Source of the DNA: Sanguinoderma infundibulare
Lineage: Eukaryota; Basidiomycota; Agaricomycetes; Polyporales; Polyporaceae
Direction: 5' to 3'
Assembly: GCA_032821775.1 (NCBI GenBank)
Contig: JAVLRN010000003.1
Span: 186,001-250,000, forward strand
Length of the DNA: 64,000 bases
This document shows, piece after piece, positions 1 through 12,990 of this stretch (its first letter is position 1; every line of letters begins with the position of its first letter). The position numbers were made by a program, and so were the translations under genes. Under the pieces are notes generated by a model. That model had not been told where the DNA came from and ran no database searches. It saw nothing but the letters and a program-made list of their open reading frames with translations.

Positions 1-3000
1 TCGTGACATTGGCCAGCGTCCGCCTCCCTGCCTGAGGCTGAGGCTTCCTACGCCTGCGTCGCGGATGACCTCTTCAGAAACGGACATGGCGGGTTTTGTG
101 GGACTGGTTGGCCTGGCCGGAACCTGGTCGAGAGCGGCGCGATTCAAGGCATGCGAGTAGGCATGGCCATCGCGACGACTTGCAAGCAAGCCAGTCGAAG
201 CCGCCGGCTGCGAATCCGGAATCGCCCCACCGAGTTGAGTAGCATGCCGAATGCTTTAGGCGTCGGGGGGGGGGGGGGTTCCATTCGTACGCGTGCGCGT
301 GGCACGCATGCCTCAGCCTGCCACCTGGGGTCGTAACCCGACTCGGAGGCTTGGACTGTTAGCTGGCTCGTTTGTGTGTTGACTCCTAAATCCAGATCTC
401 CAACTAAATGTCGCAGCGCAGGCACCAATCCCCCCACCTCATGACCGAATGAATGTGAAATCGTCGCTCGCCCGTTCGCGAAAGAGAGGGCGAAAGGGCG
501 AAAAGGGGGAGGAAGACGGTGGGGCGGCGGCGCGGCGGGGAAGTCGCTGTGTGAGGCGCGAGCACACCCTCCTGAGAACGGTCGGGCGGCTGGGCGATGG
601 CGACGGCGACGGCGCCACGACTTTTTCGGTTTCGGTCTTTTGGGTTTCGGTTTGGGCGAGATGCGGGCATGTATGGCTGTATATGTTTACGAGGGAGAGA
701 GGATATAGCACTTGTTTGCTGCGACCGGCCGGTCGGTCGACGGCGTACGGCATGGCGCCGCTTCTGCGCCTGCACGCGCGCGCGGGAGGGAGGGGGACCT
801 AGGGCTGGATGTTTCCGAATCCGTGTTTGGGCGCGGCGCCGTCTGGTGGAATGAATGGGGCTGGCAGCTGAGAAAGAATCCGTGGATCCACGGATGACGA
901 CGCGCGAGCGAGCGAATGAATGAATGAAGGAATGAATGAATGAAACGAAGGGCCGTCTAGAGGGATTTTCCATGGGAGCTATAAACGGCGTATGCAATAG
1001 CCCGAGGGCCGCCCGGAGGATCAGGTCAGCGGACGAGGGGCGAAAGAGGACATGGAGGCGTGCCAGCGGGAGAAGAAGGCAGACGAGGATCCGTAGCACG
1101 ACCGCGTGTGGCCCGATCGACTCGAGCAGCTGAGGCTCAGGCCGGTGGCCAGGGCGCTGCGTGCGTGTGCACTTACGTACGTACCTATGCGCGCGCCGAT
1201 GACGATGACGATCAGCGACAATCCTCGCGCACACGCCCAGCTCTGTGGGCATTGGGACGCGCACATGCCCCAGGCCAAGCCCCTTCCGGATATCCGAGTA
1301 CGCCCCGCTCGCCGCTGCCTTCCCACCGGCGCACACACTCTCCTTCTCCTCTCGCCCGGGGGCTCGGCATGATCTGCCCTCGCCCCCAGCCACCCCCCTG
1401 CGCCGGCACCCTCTTCGCGTGCGCATGTGCGACTCAATTATCGACCCGCCAGCGCGCATATCCGAGATGCTCTCCGGCAGGAAAGCCAAGGCCAGCCTGG
1501 GCATCGCGCGCGTCCCCTCGAACCTGAACCTTTTGTCTGCGTGCTCGCGCGCCCGGGTTGGGTTTCCTCGGCAACCTTTTCCACCGAGTTCCAAGGCTCG
1601 CGCATCTCGAATCTTCCCCGTCTTCCTCCCGCGAAGTCTCTCTCTCCAGCACATCCAATCTCTAGAACAAAACGCGTTTCTCTGTTCGCGACCGTGGCAG
1701 CCCCGCGCAGGGACGCGCCGCCAAGCAGGCTCTAAGCATCCCGGGGTCGTAAACTCTGAGCATGAGCATGCATACGATCCCATGGCCGCCAGGGGGGGAA
1801 GCGTGGACGCCTGTGGGCACACTCCGCGGCCCGCCGCGCGCGCGCGCGAGAATCGCTTCAGAGTTTCACGCCGCGAGGGCCCCCGTGATGATAAGAACGC
1901 AGCCCGGGCGCGATCTGCTGCCCTCGCTCCCACTCTGCGCACTAGTCTCCAGTGAATCGGCGGCGAAGGCGGCGTCGTGGTGGTGGTGGTAATCGTGCGT
2001 GCGTGCGCAGGTGGCTGCGGTACTCGCTTTTACAGCAGCCACGTAACCCCGTCGGGTGCTGGATCTGCCACCTTTTCCTAGGAACCGGTTCCTTCATTGC
2101 TATCAGGCTCTCGGACGTGGATCTCGAACGAACCAACGAATGAACGTGGTGCCGCTCTCTCCCATTGTTACGGACGTGTAATGGTGTGATGGGGTGATGG
2201 GGTGGTGTGGTGCGGGCAGCATCGAGGCATTCCGGTTGCGTTTTCGCGGGAGATACGCAGAGTGTGACGCACGGAGCAATACGGGGTGTGGAACAGGAAC
2301 GACCGCCGTCGTAGTGGCACCGTTTGGCAGCACCACCTTGCGCAGCTCCTCCGAGTCGCTCCTAACGCGGACTGGCCCACTCCCACCGCACGCCCCTCGC
2401 CGCAGGAGCCCATGAATGATGATGATGCAGTAGGCGTGCCAAACGCGGACGACGCAAGTGCGCGATGCGTCCGGGAGGAAACGATCGTGCCTGCGCGCAT
2501 GCCGCGCGACGGCGATCTAAAAGGACGACGAAGGGAGAGAGCGGGCGAGGGTGGCTGCAATGGATGACTGTTCGCATCCCTGCGGTCAGAGCTCTGCTCG
2601 CACCGACACTCGCTGTCCACGCTTCTCATCGGGCGCGTGGAACGCACGCACCTCGTCCTCCTCTCCTCCGATCGGGAGAATCACCGTAAGGCCGAGTAGC
2701 GCCAGGCGGGCCCCGGGAAAGGCTGGAGCACCTTCACGTTCACGTACTCGGACGGTCCTTCGAGGTCCCATCGCGGGCGCGGGCGCGTGCGGAGCCACAC
2801 TCGCGACCAGAGAGCGAACGCGAATCGTCAAATTCGCGCGCGAAGAAGCAGGAGTATCGGCGCGAGAGAGGGCTTCGCATCCGTCTATCTGATTGTGACG
2901 GTGGTGGGCGGGCTTGCACTTCGCGGCAGCGGTCAGCTGTCATTGGCGTGAGGGCGAGGGAGGGAGGGAGACGGCTTGAGTAGGATTGGACGGGCGTGAT

Positions 3001-4000
3001 GGCAGGCGAGTCGCAACCGGTCTCAGGCTGGCCCAGTGCCCTGTGGGGATGACTGGCGAGATGAAAGTGGCGAGGGGCGATGGTGGACCAGGATAGTCAT
3101 CGGCGTGCGCCAGATCGTCGGACGGACGATGAGCCATGTGCTGCATGTGGCAAGGGCCACCCGGCGCGATGGCCAGCGCAGATCAATTCCAGCGAGGACG
3201 AGCGATGATGGGGCCCGCGTCTACCATCGCCCGCGCACTCGCCCAGTCGAGCACTCGCATGTCACCCGCAGAGCTCGGCCGTGGCCTGGGGCTCGTGCCG
3301 CCCCCTGCCGTGGGACGGCGACCGTGGAGTGGAGCGCACATCGACGGGGTATCGACATCGAGACAGCGCTCATCCCATCGCGAAACCACAGATTTCCTGC
3401 GGGTCCACCCACCGAAGCCATCGAGCACTCCACACCGACTTCTTCTGGGGTCCTCGGTCCACATTCGATCGCGATATGTGGGACGAGCGCAGATGAGCGC
3501 GAATCCAGGCTGACCGCAATGTGCGAAATAGAGGTAGCGAGAGCCGAGCGCGCGAGGGTAGCATCGGACGGCGGATAGTTGGGATGCACGCCAACCCTAA
3601 AATGAATTAATTCGGAATTGAGTCGATCGTGGATGGGAACCGCGTTATGCCGGGCGCGAGGTTGGAATGGCGAGGGCGAGGAGTGGTCAGGCCGATGGAT
3701 ACGCCTCGCCAGAGAAGCCGGGGCGTCTGTCGCACCCGCGACCGCCCCGGAGAATGTGGATGGAATCATTGGAATGGGTGCTGTGCATGCGCGAGTGATC
3801 ACAGGCTAGGCGCGGGAGGGCGCGAGAGAATGGGGTAATTCAGGAAGGGAAGATCTCGAACAAGACAATCGTTTTCCATCTCCAGCCGGCGTTCCTCGCG
3901 CTGCCCGTCGCGGCGTCTCCCCGGCCATGGTGCCTATAATACCCTCCGCTCTCCTCTCGCCTCCGTTTCCGTTTCCGCAGAGCGAACCACCGCCGCTGCA
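1..4000. other. GC-rich region without a supported gene
   Basis: I see no gene here. Long open frames exist on both strands, including a 512-codon minus-strand frame (404-1942), but they are rich in Arg, Ala and Pro, lack any domain and fit stop-poor GC-rich DNA. There are simple repeats: a G homopolymer near 266-279, a degenerate (GAAT)n tract near 913-947 and a short GTG run near 1976-1990. The last few hundred bases are presumably the promoter of the zinc-finger gene that starts at 4074. Confidence 0.6.
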
Positions 4001-4002
4001 CT

Positions 4003-4008
4003 TATATA
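4003..4008 (+). promoter_or_regulatory. TATA box of the C2H2 zinc-finger gene
   Basis: TATATA lies in a pyrimidine-rich stretch 66 bases upstream of the ATG at 4074. The spacing suits a core promoter with a short leader. No transcript data back it. Confidence 0.5.
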
Positions 4009-4073
4009 CACTCGCCCCCCTCCGCCGAGCCCACATACACCGTCCCTCCCCTACACGCACACCCACCCTCTCC

Positions 4074-6292
4074 ATGGCGCCCAGGCGCTCGCCACCACCA
4101 ATGTCCCGCAGGTCCTCGACGGCGTCTGACGACAAGGGCCTCCCGAGCCTAAACGAGCTCTTCCCAGGTCAGTCCGCCACGAAACTCCTCCTCCGCACGT
4201 GTCCGACCGGTTTCACAGAGGATCTCTTCCGCGGTTCATTACCGCAGCCCAACCAACCTTCAACGTCATTTCAGCCTTTGTCCACCCATGTGAGTCCACC
4301 CCGTCACCTTTCACCGTCGATCCCGTGTGCTCACCGCGCGCCCTCGCTCCCAGTCCCATCCACACCCTCCGCTCGAATCGCACCCATTCCCGCGACAATC
4401 CCCCGTGCTCGCCGGCAGGTCTCACCCGCCCTCCGCTCGCGCACACACGCCACCGCCGGCCTCGTCCTCTGGGCACGCGATCCCGTGCACCTCGGGCTGC
4501 TGTAATCAGCCCGCTTCTTCTTCCTCGCAAATCTCACCGCCACACACCCATGCGTCATTCCAACCCCATTCGCCACGGGGCTGGTCCGCACCCGGGCCCT
4601 CTCACCCACCAATCTCCGCACCCGGCTCGCTGAACACGAACCCCACCCCGAACTCGAGCGGCCTCCGCAGCCCCGCGGACGAGGTCGTGTCCGCCGTCTC
4701 GAACGCGTGGTCCTGGCCGTACGTGTCGAACCAGCAGCCCCAGCCGCCGTATTCCCACCACCCGCAAGCCCTCGCGCTGTCCGCAGCAGGCCCGGAGTCA
4801 CGTAACCGAGGGACCTACCACGACTCGCCGTTTGCGAGGCACCCCCTCGGGTATCACGCGCAGATCCCTTCTAGCGCATCTGGCGGCCGCGGCAAGACAC
4901 GCTACGTCGACGCCCCCGACGCGCCGCCGTCCGCCGCAGCCGCACGCGGCAAGGCGAACGCAAACGGGGGCACCTCCAACGCGGACGACGGCCAACGGCG
5001 ACACTGCTGCCCGCACTGCAACAAGCGCTTCAACCGCCCGAGCAGCCTCGCCATCCACGTCAACACCCACACCGGCGCGAAACGTACGTGTCGCTCTCTT
5101 CTCTCCCTAGCGTTCCATCCATCGCGGACGCTGACCGACGTGCGGAATTTGTGCTCGGAACGGACGGACAGCGTTCACGTGCGCGTTCCCAGGCTGCAAC
5201 CGCAAGTTCAACGTAAACTCGAACATGCGCAGGCACTACCGGAACCACCTCACCGCGCGCCGCCGCGACGTCGTCGCGCGCATGGTCCAGCCGCCCCAAC
5301 CTCCGACGAGTGCGCCAGCCATGCAACGCACGCCTTCCCAGGCGTCCGCGTCGATGTCGATGTCGATGTCGATGTCGGTGCCGATGACGCACGCACCGAT
5401 GTACGGCTTGCCCGTGCACGGGCACGGACACGGACACCTCCAAGACCCCCACGCGCTGGCCCCGATGCACCATCCACCACCGCACCCACACTCGATCGCA
5501 ATGGGGCACCGCTCGGGCTCGACGCCCGTGTCCGGGTACGGCTCCGGCTCCCGTTCTCCCTCGCGCTCTGCATCCTACTCCCCGTCCCCGGTCCCGTCCC
5601 CCTCCCCGTCTCCCCTCCCCTCCCCGATCTCGGCCGTCACGTCCCCCTTCCCGCCCACGCCGCGGAGCCTGCCCGCGACGTCCTTCCGGCCCCTGTCGCC
5701 CTCGCGGCTCTCCCACCTCCACGGGACCGCGGCCGGGCACGGGTACTACCACCCGCAGCCGCACCCGTCCGAGAAGCAGAAGCAGCCCGAGCGCGCGTCC
5801 CCGGGGTGGTCCGCGGACGACTACGAAGACGACGTGGAGGGGGACATGGACGCGGACGAGCTCCTCGACGCCGAGGCCCCCTCCTCTCCCCTCACGATCA
5901 CATCGACCGCGACGACGAAAGAGCCGTACGTCCGCGGCGAGCGCGCCCCTGCGGCGGCGGGGGCGGCGGAGCAGCAGCGGCGCAGCAGGCCCCGCGCCGA
6001 GTCGTCCCCAGAGTCGCGCAGGGCGCGGCCGTACAACCCGTACCCCTCACCGCGCACGCGGCCGCACCGGCTGTCCGCCGGGGCGGCGTCTGACGGCGAC
6101 GGCGGCGGTCGTGAGGTCGGCCAGGGGACGTGCGACGTGCCCGGGTGCGGCGGGTGCGGGGCGGGAGGGCGGGGCGCGGGCGCGGGCGTGACGCCGCGGC
6201 TGCGGCCGGCGTTCCAGGACCACCGCCCGCGCGAGGGCCACCCGAGCTGGACGGTGTTGGAGGACGACTCGGAGGAGGGTGAACGTTGTTGA
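4074..6292 (+). CDS. C2H2 zinc-finger transcription factor (two fingers)
   Basis: Likely nuclear DNA-binding regulator. My model joins 4074-4167, 4219-4289, 4354-5083 and 5172-6292 and gives 671 residues. The small introns (51, 64 and 88 bp) start GTCAGT, GTGAGT and GTACGT and end in AG. Two adjacent C2H2 fingers lie at about residues 273-294 (CCPHCNKRF ... HVNTH) and 300-324 (CAFPGCNRKF ... HYRNH), and the last intron separates them. The N-terminal part is Ser/Pro-rich. The C-terminal half is low complexity, with an SM dipeptide run, HG repeats, many SPSP stretches and an acidic patch (DDYEDDVEGDMDADE), and is probably disordered. The exon 1/2 junction was chosen because it gives the continuous segment LNELFPEDLF and keeps frame. 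The fingers are certain; the extreme N-terminus is less so. I do not recognise a named orthologue. Confidence 0.88.
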
Positions 6293-8503
6293 GGCCATGT
6301 TTGACGTGGTATTCCATCCCTGTCGGACGTCCTCTCGCTCTGGGGTTTTCTGGACAGTCTTTCAGTTTCGATACCCTCCGCAAGTCGCTTAATGCTGGCC
6401 CACGGCGCGGGCTAGCGAAAGGTAGAGTAGTACGCACCCCACACACGGTCCTGTTGTCATGTCATGTCATGTTTGTCTGGTTATGTTGTAACGGTGTTCC
6501 ATGTTATGTTGTTGTCATCCATGTTCATCCATCGTCGCCCGCTCGTCCCACAATATCGTCCGCGTCGTATTGCTATCGCCCTGCTCTCGTTGTCACCTGT
6601 CCGTTGTCTCATTCATGTTCCGCAGTAGTCCATCCCCGCATCCCTATCTCGTCTCTGTACCATGCATACTGTCGTGTCAGTCCTATTCAATTCCAGACTA
6701 AATGGAAGCCTCACAATATTAGCCGGTAGATCATTCGCGATGGGTAAGCGGTCGTCCAGCACCGAGTGCGTCCCACGGCGCGATGAACTTGGGAAAAAAA
6801 AGTATGGTACATTGAAAACGCAAACGCTTGTGCATCCACGCTGGACACCCTCGGCGATGCGCAGGTGTGTCTTCCGTCTCTCGTCATCAAGTATGATTGT
6901 ACATCCCGGGAGAGAGCAACAGCACGCTCACCAGCATGACCCCCGCCCCGGACCGAGACCGAGCTTTAGAGCTTGCGTCCTGCGATGGTGCGCGTGCGAT
7001 CCGGCGGTATTGCAGCTAGCGAGCAGGAGCACATGATCCCCGGGCCTGGAATGTCGTATCCTTCGAAGGGCAATCTTCTAAAAATATAAGCGACGCCCCG
7101 AGAGATACGAGCGCAGCCCAGGATTCGAGTGTTTTTTTTCCAGCCTCAGCCATGCGCGTTTTCTGCATCCGAGAGGCAAAGTGAACGATTTGCTATGAGC
7201 GACGCCGGGGCAGGACTTTAACATCGTGGTCGTACTCACTATTGAATGGCCCCCGGATTCGTGCCTCCCTCCGGTCGGAATCCGGGATGCAGACGCGGTT
7301 TGTTTTGTGCGATACGCGCGTGCACTAAATTGTCGACGACGGGGAGATGAAGCCGCGGCCTACAATTTTGACGACGTAGTACGTCAGTGCCATGCCGCGC
7401 GCGTGCAGAGGCAGCGTACGCGCACTGACGTCTCTCTTGGATCATCAGGGAGAAGGCTGATTCGCGGCGGCCTAGGGGGTGGGGGCGGCCGCGGTAACCA
7501 TCCACTGCACGGTACCAGGTCAGCGGTCGGAGTAGTGGGCGTTGTGTGAGCTTGTGGTGCCGCCACTGACGACAACAAGTACGATCGCCGCGGGATTGAT
7601 CGAGATGGGCGATGCGATACAGGGGCCACCGAGCCCTTGTTCTTTGTTCTTTGTTCTTGTTATGGCTTACGGGGTAGTTTGGCCGTCGTGGTTACGCTAT
7701 CGGTATGGGAACGCGAGCGAATGGCTGCGCCGACACGGATGGGAAGAAGCTGTCGAAGGGCAGGCGGGCACTGGCATGCGCAACGCGCGAACCGTCGGAC
7801 GCTTCCTGGCGACTCGATAGCGTTTGCAGTTGCATCTATGTTGCTGCGCATGTCAGCGTAGGTGAACGGAAGATGTGGGATTGCCTCACAACTGTCGACT
7901 GGAGCAATTTTGTTGTTGCGTTCGATGAGGAAGCGGGGTGCATGTGAAAGCCTGAATTATCCGACTGACCGGGGAAATCTTCCAACGAAACTATGCGATC
8001 AGAAGAACTTTCAAACGGCTCCTCGTCATGATGGACGGTGGCAGGACACTCACCAGATAAGTTTATAAGCAGATCCTGCATATCGGTACCGGTCTGAGGA
8101 ACAGGAGGAGGGGATTGAACAACCGACAGAGATGCTTGGAATTTGAAAACTGCCAAGTTCAGTTATTGGGCGTTCCGTAGCAACGTGGGAAATGAGTCAC
8201 GGCAAATGCCGGTGGCTGCTCGAATCGACCGCGACACGCAGTCAACTGTTGACACTTCGTCCAGGTTCCTTTGTTTTTCACAGACGACTGAAATTCGCTG
8301 ATTATGTGGGTGATCGCGAATACAAACTTGGTTGGCATGCAGCTCTGACATCATGATTATATGTATGCAGCATCCTCATCTCTTTACTGCGACTTCTCCC
8401 CAACTTCGAGCACAACTTCTCCCCTGCCACCAGGTGACTCATTTCCCCAACCACTTCAGAGCGACACCAATTTACTCGACTGAGTGGCGGAATTCGTTCA
8501 AAG
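6293..8503. other. intergenic region, no supported gene
   Basis: About 2.2 kb between the zinc-finger gene and the first F-box-like gene. The first few hundred bases (repeated GTCATGT and other T-rich tracts) look like a 3' untranslated region. A 106-codon minus-strand frame (7836-8156) has fairly natural composition but begins at TTG and has no recognisable domain. The stretch just before 8504 resembles the leader of other F-box copies: a GTGACTCA donor-like site and an acceptor-like CAAAG just before the ATG. Confidence 0.55.
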
Positions 8504-9936
8504 ATGAATAGACCGGCGCTCGACCTCGATACGCTGTTGTTGACCTTGTCCTTGGCGGACGTCTCGTCAACGAAACTCGCCCTGATGTCGACCTGCCAGG
8601 TCCTCTACCATGAAGGCGGAAAGCTCTTCCTCAAGAACGAGCCGGTTTGGATAAGAACCGACCATCACCTCCAATCCTTCCTCCTCTTCATGAGCGCAGA
8701 CGGGTTCTCCCGGCTGCGTCACTTGCACGATCTCACCCTCGGCATCATGACCCCTTCCGGACAGACCGTCGAACAGCTGAAGAACATGTTCGTTCGTCTC
8801 ACACCCGTCTCTCAGCTCAAATCCTTGGGTATTCACTACACGGAACCACTCCTTTCTGCGCATCCTCCCTTATCCACAGCCATTACCGAGCTGACGACGA
8901 TCAAGAGCATCCATTGGAGCCGGGTCGGAAAACGCTCCCTCGGTATGCTCAAGAGCATGCGCTCCGAGCTCGTCAACGTCGACCTGGAATTGCGCGGCAA
9001 CGCGTTATACGAGCTAGAGGACGAGGCTGACGGGGACGCCATTCACCTCCTCCGCAACTCCCAGTCCACTCTTCAAGTGCTCCGGGTAGCGTGTGGTGGC
9101 AACACGGTCGAGGCTGAAGACGCTCCGCAGCATCCATTCCCGCAGTATCCACTCCTAAAAGGCCTAGTTCTCGAATGGCCGTACACACCCTACACTTCGC
9201 ACTACGTCCGGGCCTTTCCTAACCTCGCATGGTTCCATCTTGGGCCATCCAGTAGTATCGAGGACGGCCCCTCGCTCCGGGAGGAGAACATAGCGGCGCT
9301 ACGCGAGCACGGCTGCTGGCGGTCGTTAGAGGAGTATAAAGGGTCCATCCTGAGTTTGTGGCTCATTGGTCTATCGTGCCCGATTCGTGACCTCGTCATC
9401 ATCAACTGTGATCGGGACATTACGCCGGACATGCTCCGAGATGTCCTGTCCAGTGCACGCCCCTCCAACCTCGAAATGATACTCTACGAGACCTCGATTT
9501 TCTTCGACCCAGCCTTCGTTGCAGCATTCTCGGATTCGTGTGCCCACGGGCTTACGAGGTTCCGCTTGACGCTCCAAATGTCCTCTGAAGAACTGCAGGC
9601 AGTCGACGTGGATCTAGAACGTCTGCTGGTAAGCGATGACTTGACTTGCACGTTCGTTTTGTGCGCCAGCTGACACAATCTCAGAACATCGTCACCGAAA
9701 TGTTGCGCTCCTTCACTGTTTCCGGTTCATTCGACCTCACCATCGACTTTGAGGAGCTTTTGTGGCATAGGGAGGGCAGTAATCCATTCCCAGTGGAGGT
9801 GTACGCCCGGGAGATGGATGTGAAGGTGCTGTGCTCCACCATTCGGGAATCCCTTCCTGATGTGGAAAGGATACGGGTGGACTTGCGAGGGCATGAGACG
9901 CGAGGCCATGTGGTAGTTGAGGCGGTGAAGGAATAG
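8504..9936 (+). CDS. F-box-like/LRR-type protein, copy F1 (intact)
   Basis: Join 8504-9628 and 9685-9936, 458 residues, with a 56-bp intron (GTAAGC ... TCAG). The N-terminus (about residues 6-42, LDTLLLTLSL ... LYHEGGKLFLK) has the short amphipathic pattern of fungal F-box-like domains. The rest is a string of leucine-rich strands and helices without strict LRR spacing, ending in a conserved last exon (NIVTEMLRSF ... HETRGHVVVE). Family knowledge: such proteins are usually substrate receptors of SCF ubiquitin ligases, and they form large lineage-specific families in Agaricomycetes. No substrate can be read from sequence. This is one of three open copies in the window. The start is fixed by paralogues, all of which begin M[ND]xPxLxxDxLL immediately after an acceptor-like AG. 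Confidence 0.82.
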
Positions 9937-10159
9937 GGAGATCCAGAGTCGGCCGGTGGTCTGTGTTCGACAGTCGCCGCTGTCTATTTTCTGAAATTTA
10001 CATCCTTCGTGCGCTCGAGTCCAGCCTCACACGTCGCTCCATCGCGCTAATCTTTGCCCCCAACGACACGGGGAAATGCAGATCCTCACATAATGTAGTG
10101 GTAAGAATAGTTTCCTCTTCGCGACAGAACATCATAGCACGCGAACGACGCCTCGCGAT

Positions 10160-10556
10160 GCCGTGATTCTTTTCGGTACCTCTGCATCTCCGAGATCGCC
10201 TTGGACAAGGGAGGGTCTGCGGAAAGAAGCCGTTTCGAAAGGTGATCTCCAAGGATTTGAGCTGAGAGACCGATTTGTGGCAGATAAGTACGCTTTTGAG
10301 CCGTCTGAAGACCATTGTAGAAGGGTTGCTGACGTTAAGGTAGAGGGAGCGCAAGGAAGCTGTCCGCCTTGATGAAGAACAGGAAAGATTGAAGCTGTCG
10401 CTTGTTGTCGATATGGACGTTGTCCTTCAGAAGCAGCTTTCCGTCTTCCCGATAGATGATCCAGCAGGTCGACATGAGGGCCGACTTCGTCGACGAGTCA
10501 TCCGCCAAAGTCAAGATCGTCAAAAGCGTGTCGACATTGAGGGCGGGACGATTCAT
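10160..10556 (-). pseudogene. F-box-like relic, N-terminal part only (F2)
   Basis: Reading leftward from the ATG at 10556, MNRPALNVDTLL is followed by a good F-box-like region (STKSALMSTCWIIYRED). The frame breaks near 10340, but the next family segments (VSQLKSLEI, then FPQTLP) can still be followed to about 10160. Nothing of the central or C-terminal protein remains. The relic sits head-to-head with intact copy F3. The same head-to-head arrangement (relic 45903-46139 before copy F8) is repeated 35 kb away, with matching intergenic sequence, so this is a duplicated unit. Confidence 0.7.
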
Positions 10557-10866
10557 CTGCCAACAAGTAGGCAAATTAGGCAGACCCTGGAAGTAGTTAA
10601 GCTGTTAAGTGCCCTTGTAGAGCGACTCACGGGGTCGGAGAATGTGCGTACTTGGCTCCTTACTTAGAAGCGAATCTAAGCAAAGAGATCGACGTCTGCA
10701 TTATCAGTGACATCCATTCATTGAGGAGCGCAAGAAATGCAGAAATACGTTTCTTCCTTCTGACGTTATCCTATGTGACTACCATCGACATTTGGGCCTT
10801 CAGAAAGTTGCGGATGATGGGGGAGAGATGTTGAGAGGAGCTGTGACGCAGCGGAGAGCCTAAGAG

Positions 10867-10904
10867 CCTGTTTTGGTAATTCAAGCGCCCACGCTTATCG
10901 ATCC
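10867..10904 (+). repeat. short conserved block upstream of F-box genes
   Basis: About 38 bases containing TTTTGGTAAT and AGCGCCCACGCTTATCGATC recur upstream of copy F4 (13089-13126) and, inverted and shorter, at 29001-29027. The first two lie roughly 280-315 bases before an F-box start codon and are followed by a further conserved stretch (GTGCCACTTG, AAAGTGAGC, ATATCACGCT). This is either shared promoter sequence or simple duplication. Confidence 0.45.
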
Positions 10905-11178
10905 GCCATCATCCCCTGCAGCCGGGTTTTCGTTGTCCTTACTCTTTGTGCCACTTGCGCCCAGTATTTTCCTTGGCTCTCGAAATACAAAGTGAGCGAT
11001 TCTGTTGGTGGTCATGGAACGGTTAATATCACGCTCCGACTCTACAGTTGTGCAGACTCGGGTCTTCACCACGGCGACTGGCGCGACTTTTCCGAATCCA
11101 CCGACTCGATATAAGTCATTGTTCCTGGAGATTTCAGACTCTTTTAATCACTTGGTTGTGCGCCCTGCTCGTTCGCAG

Positions 11179-12595
11179 ATGGACATTCCCGTTCTAAACG
11201 TCGACACTCTCCTGTTGATCTTGTCATCGGTGGACGACTCGTCGACGAAGCTCACCCTGATGTCGACCTGTCAGGTCCTCTACCGCGAAGGTGGAAAGCT
11301 CTTCCTCAAACACAAATGGGTTTTGATAAGAACCGATCATCACCTCCAATCCTTCCTCCTCTTCATGAGCACAGACGGGTTCTCCAGGCTGCGTCACTTG
11401 CGGGATCTCACCCTCGGCATCAAAAGGCCTTCTACACAGACCGTCGAACAGCTCAAGAACATGTTCGTTTGCCTCACACCAGTCTCTCAGCTCAAATCCT
11501 TGTCGATTTCCTACACAGAGGAGCTCCTCGCCTCACATCCTCCCTTGTCTACGGCCATTGCGGAGCTGACGACGATCAAGAGCATCAATTGGAGTGAGGC
11601 CGGAAAACGCTCTCTCGGTATGCTCAAGCGCATGCGCTCTGAGCTCATCGACGTCGACCTGGACCTGTACCCCAACACAGTATACGACCTTGAGAACGTA
11701 GCTGACGGGGATGTCATTCACCTCCTCCGCAACTCCCAGTCCACTCTTCAAGTGCTCCGGGTAGCGTGGGGTGGAGACACGGTCACGACTGAAGACGCGC
11801 CGCAGTATCCACGCCTGGAACACCTCATTCTCGAGTGGCCGTACACGCCCGTCGCTTGGCACTACGTCCGGGCCTTTCCCAATATCGCGCGGATTCATAT
11901 TGACGGAACCGACAATGAAGACCAATGGAGTAGCGCGGACCGCACTTCGTTCCGGGAGAAGAACATCGCGGGGCTACGTGAGCACGGCTGCTGGCGGTCG
12001 TTAGCGGGGTACACAGGGACCATCCTGAGTTTGTGGCTCCTTGGGTTATTGTGTCCCATCCGGGACCTCGAGATCGATGACGACCAACACATTACACCGG
12101 GAATGCTCCGGGACGTGCTGTCCAGTGCACGCCCCGCTAACCTCGAATTGAGGATCCGTACAACCTCGATTTTCTTCGACCCGGCTTTTGTTGCAGCACT
12201 GTCGACCGCATGTGCGCACGGGCTTACGACTTTCTGCTTGACGCTCGAAATGTCGTTCGCCGAACTGCAGGCAATCGACTTAGATCTAGAACGTCTGCTG
12301 GTAAGCGATGGCCTGACTTGCCCATTGTTTCGTGCTCGGGCTGACGCAATCTCAGGACATCGTCACGGAAATGTTGCGCTCCTTCACTGTTTCCGATTCA
12401 TTCGACCTCACCATAGACTGTTGCGAGCTTGTGGGGAATAATCAATTCCCAGCGGAGGTGTACGCCCAAGAGATGGACGTTAACGCGCTGTGCTCCACTG
12501 TTCGCGACTCCCTTCCCGATGTGAAGACCATACGGGTGCATTTGCTAGAACGTCCAGGGACACAAGGCGATGTCGTAGTTGAGATGAAGGCATAA
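11179..12595 (+). CDS. F-box-like/LRR-type protein, copy F3 (intact)
   Basis: Join 11179-12300 and 12356-12595, 453 residues, with a 55-bp intron (GTAAGC ... TCAG). It aligns with F1 along its length: F-box-like start (LNVDTLLLILSS ... LYREGGKLFLK), central DVIHLLRNSQSTLQVLRV, WHYVRAFPN, REHGCWRSL, GLLCPIRDLEI, and the last-exon block IVTEMLRSFTVSDSFDLTID. The open frame extends 58 codons upstream of the chosen ATG, but paralogues place an acceptor (TTCGCAG) directly before that ATG, so the upstream part is treated as leader/intron. Just beyond its 3' end lies a decayed oxygenase in convergent orientation. Confidence 0.82.
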
Positions 12596-12659
12596 GGCAG
12601 AGAGCATTTGAGGTTTGAATCCAATGTCTCCACGGACGTCGTTCCAATTGTACTTCAAA

Positions 12660-12990
12660 CAGACACATCCTCAGTCCCCTTGAATCCAGCCTTGTACGTC
12701 TCTCCATCCTGAGAAGCACCGCACTAGTAGTAAGCACCACTTCGCCAAACCACAGTCCCTCACAAGCACGCTACTCGCCTTGAACCGGTTCGCCCTCGTA
12801 ACCAGGATCCGGCGCGCGAGCCACTCTCCCGCAGCGACCCCCGTATCGAACTTGCTCGCAGGCGCCGAGGCCACCGCTTCAGCGATGGCGGCGCTCTCGT
12901 CAGCCAACGGGCACATGGGCGCGTCAAAGCTCGGACGCGTGCAGAAGATCAGGACCAGCGTTCGCGCATCGCCTGCTCTTTGGAGGTGGG
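12660..12990 (-). pseudogene. 2OG oxygenase relic (exons 6-7)
   Basis: Minus-strand remnant closest to the divergent oxygenase at 16651-18086. The exon-6 region keeps CTRPSFDAPMCPLADE, SAAIAEAVA and EWLARRILVTRANRFK. The exon-7 region keeps the sequence around GWIQGD and the TTTGAA stop context, but the part joining RWSLVFF is scrambled and exons 1-5 are missing. It lies about 65 bp past F-box copy F3, tail to tail. Confidence 0.7.

Noticed and set aside
404..1942. 512-codon minus-strand open frame
   Set aside because: Arg/Ala/Ser-rich without domain; plus-strand frames of similar size overlap it. High GC lowers stop frequency.
4327..6093. 588-codon continuous plus-strand frame as the zinc-finger protein
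   Set aside because: After the first finger it reads through an intron into the wrong frame; splicing at 5084-5171 gives a proper second finger and the 6292 end.
7836..8156. 106-codon minus-strand frame with natural composition
   Set aside because: It begins with TTG, has no splice partners or domain, and no paralogue in the window.
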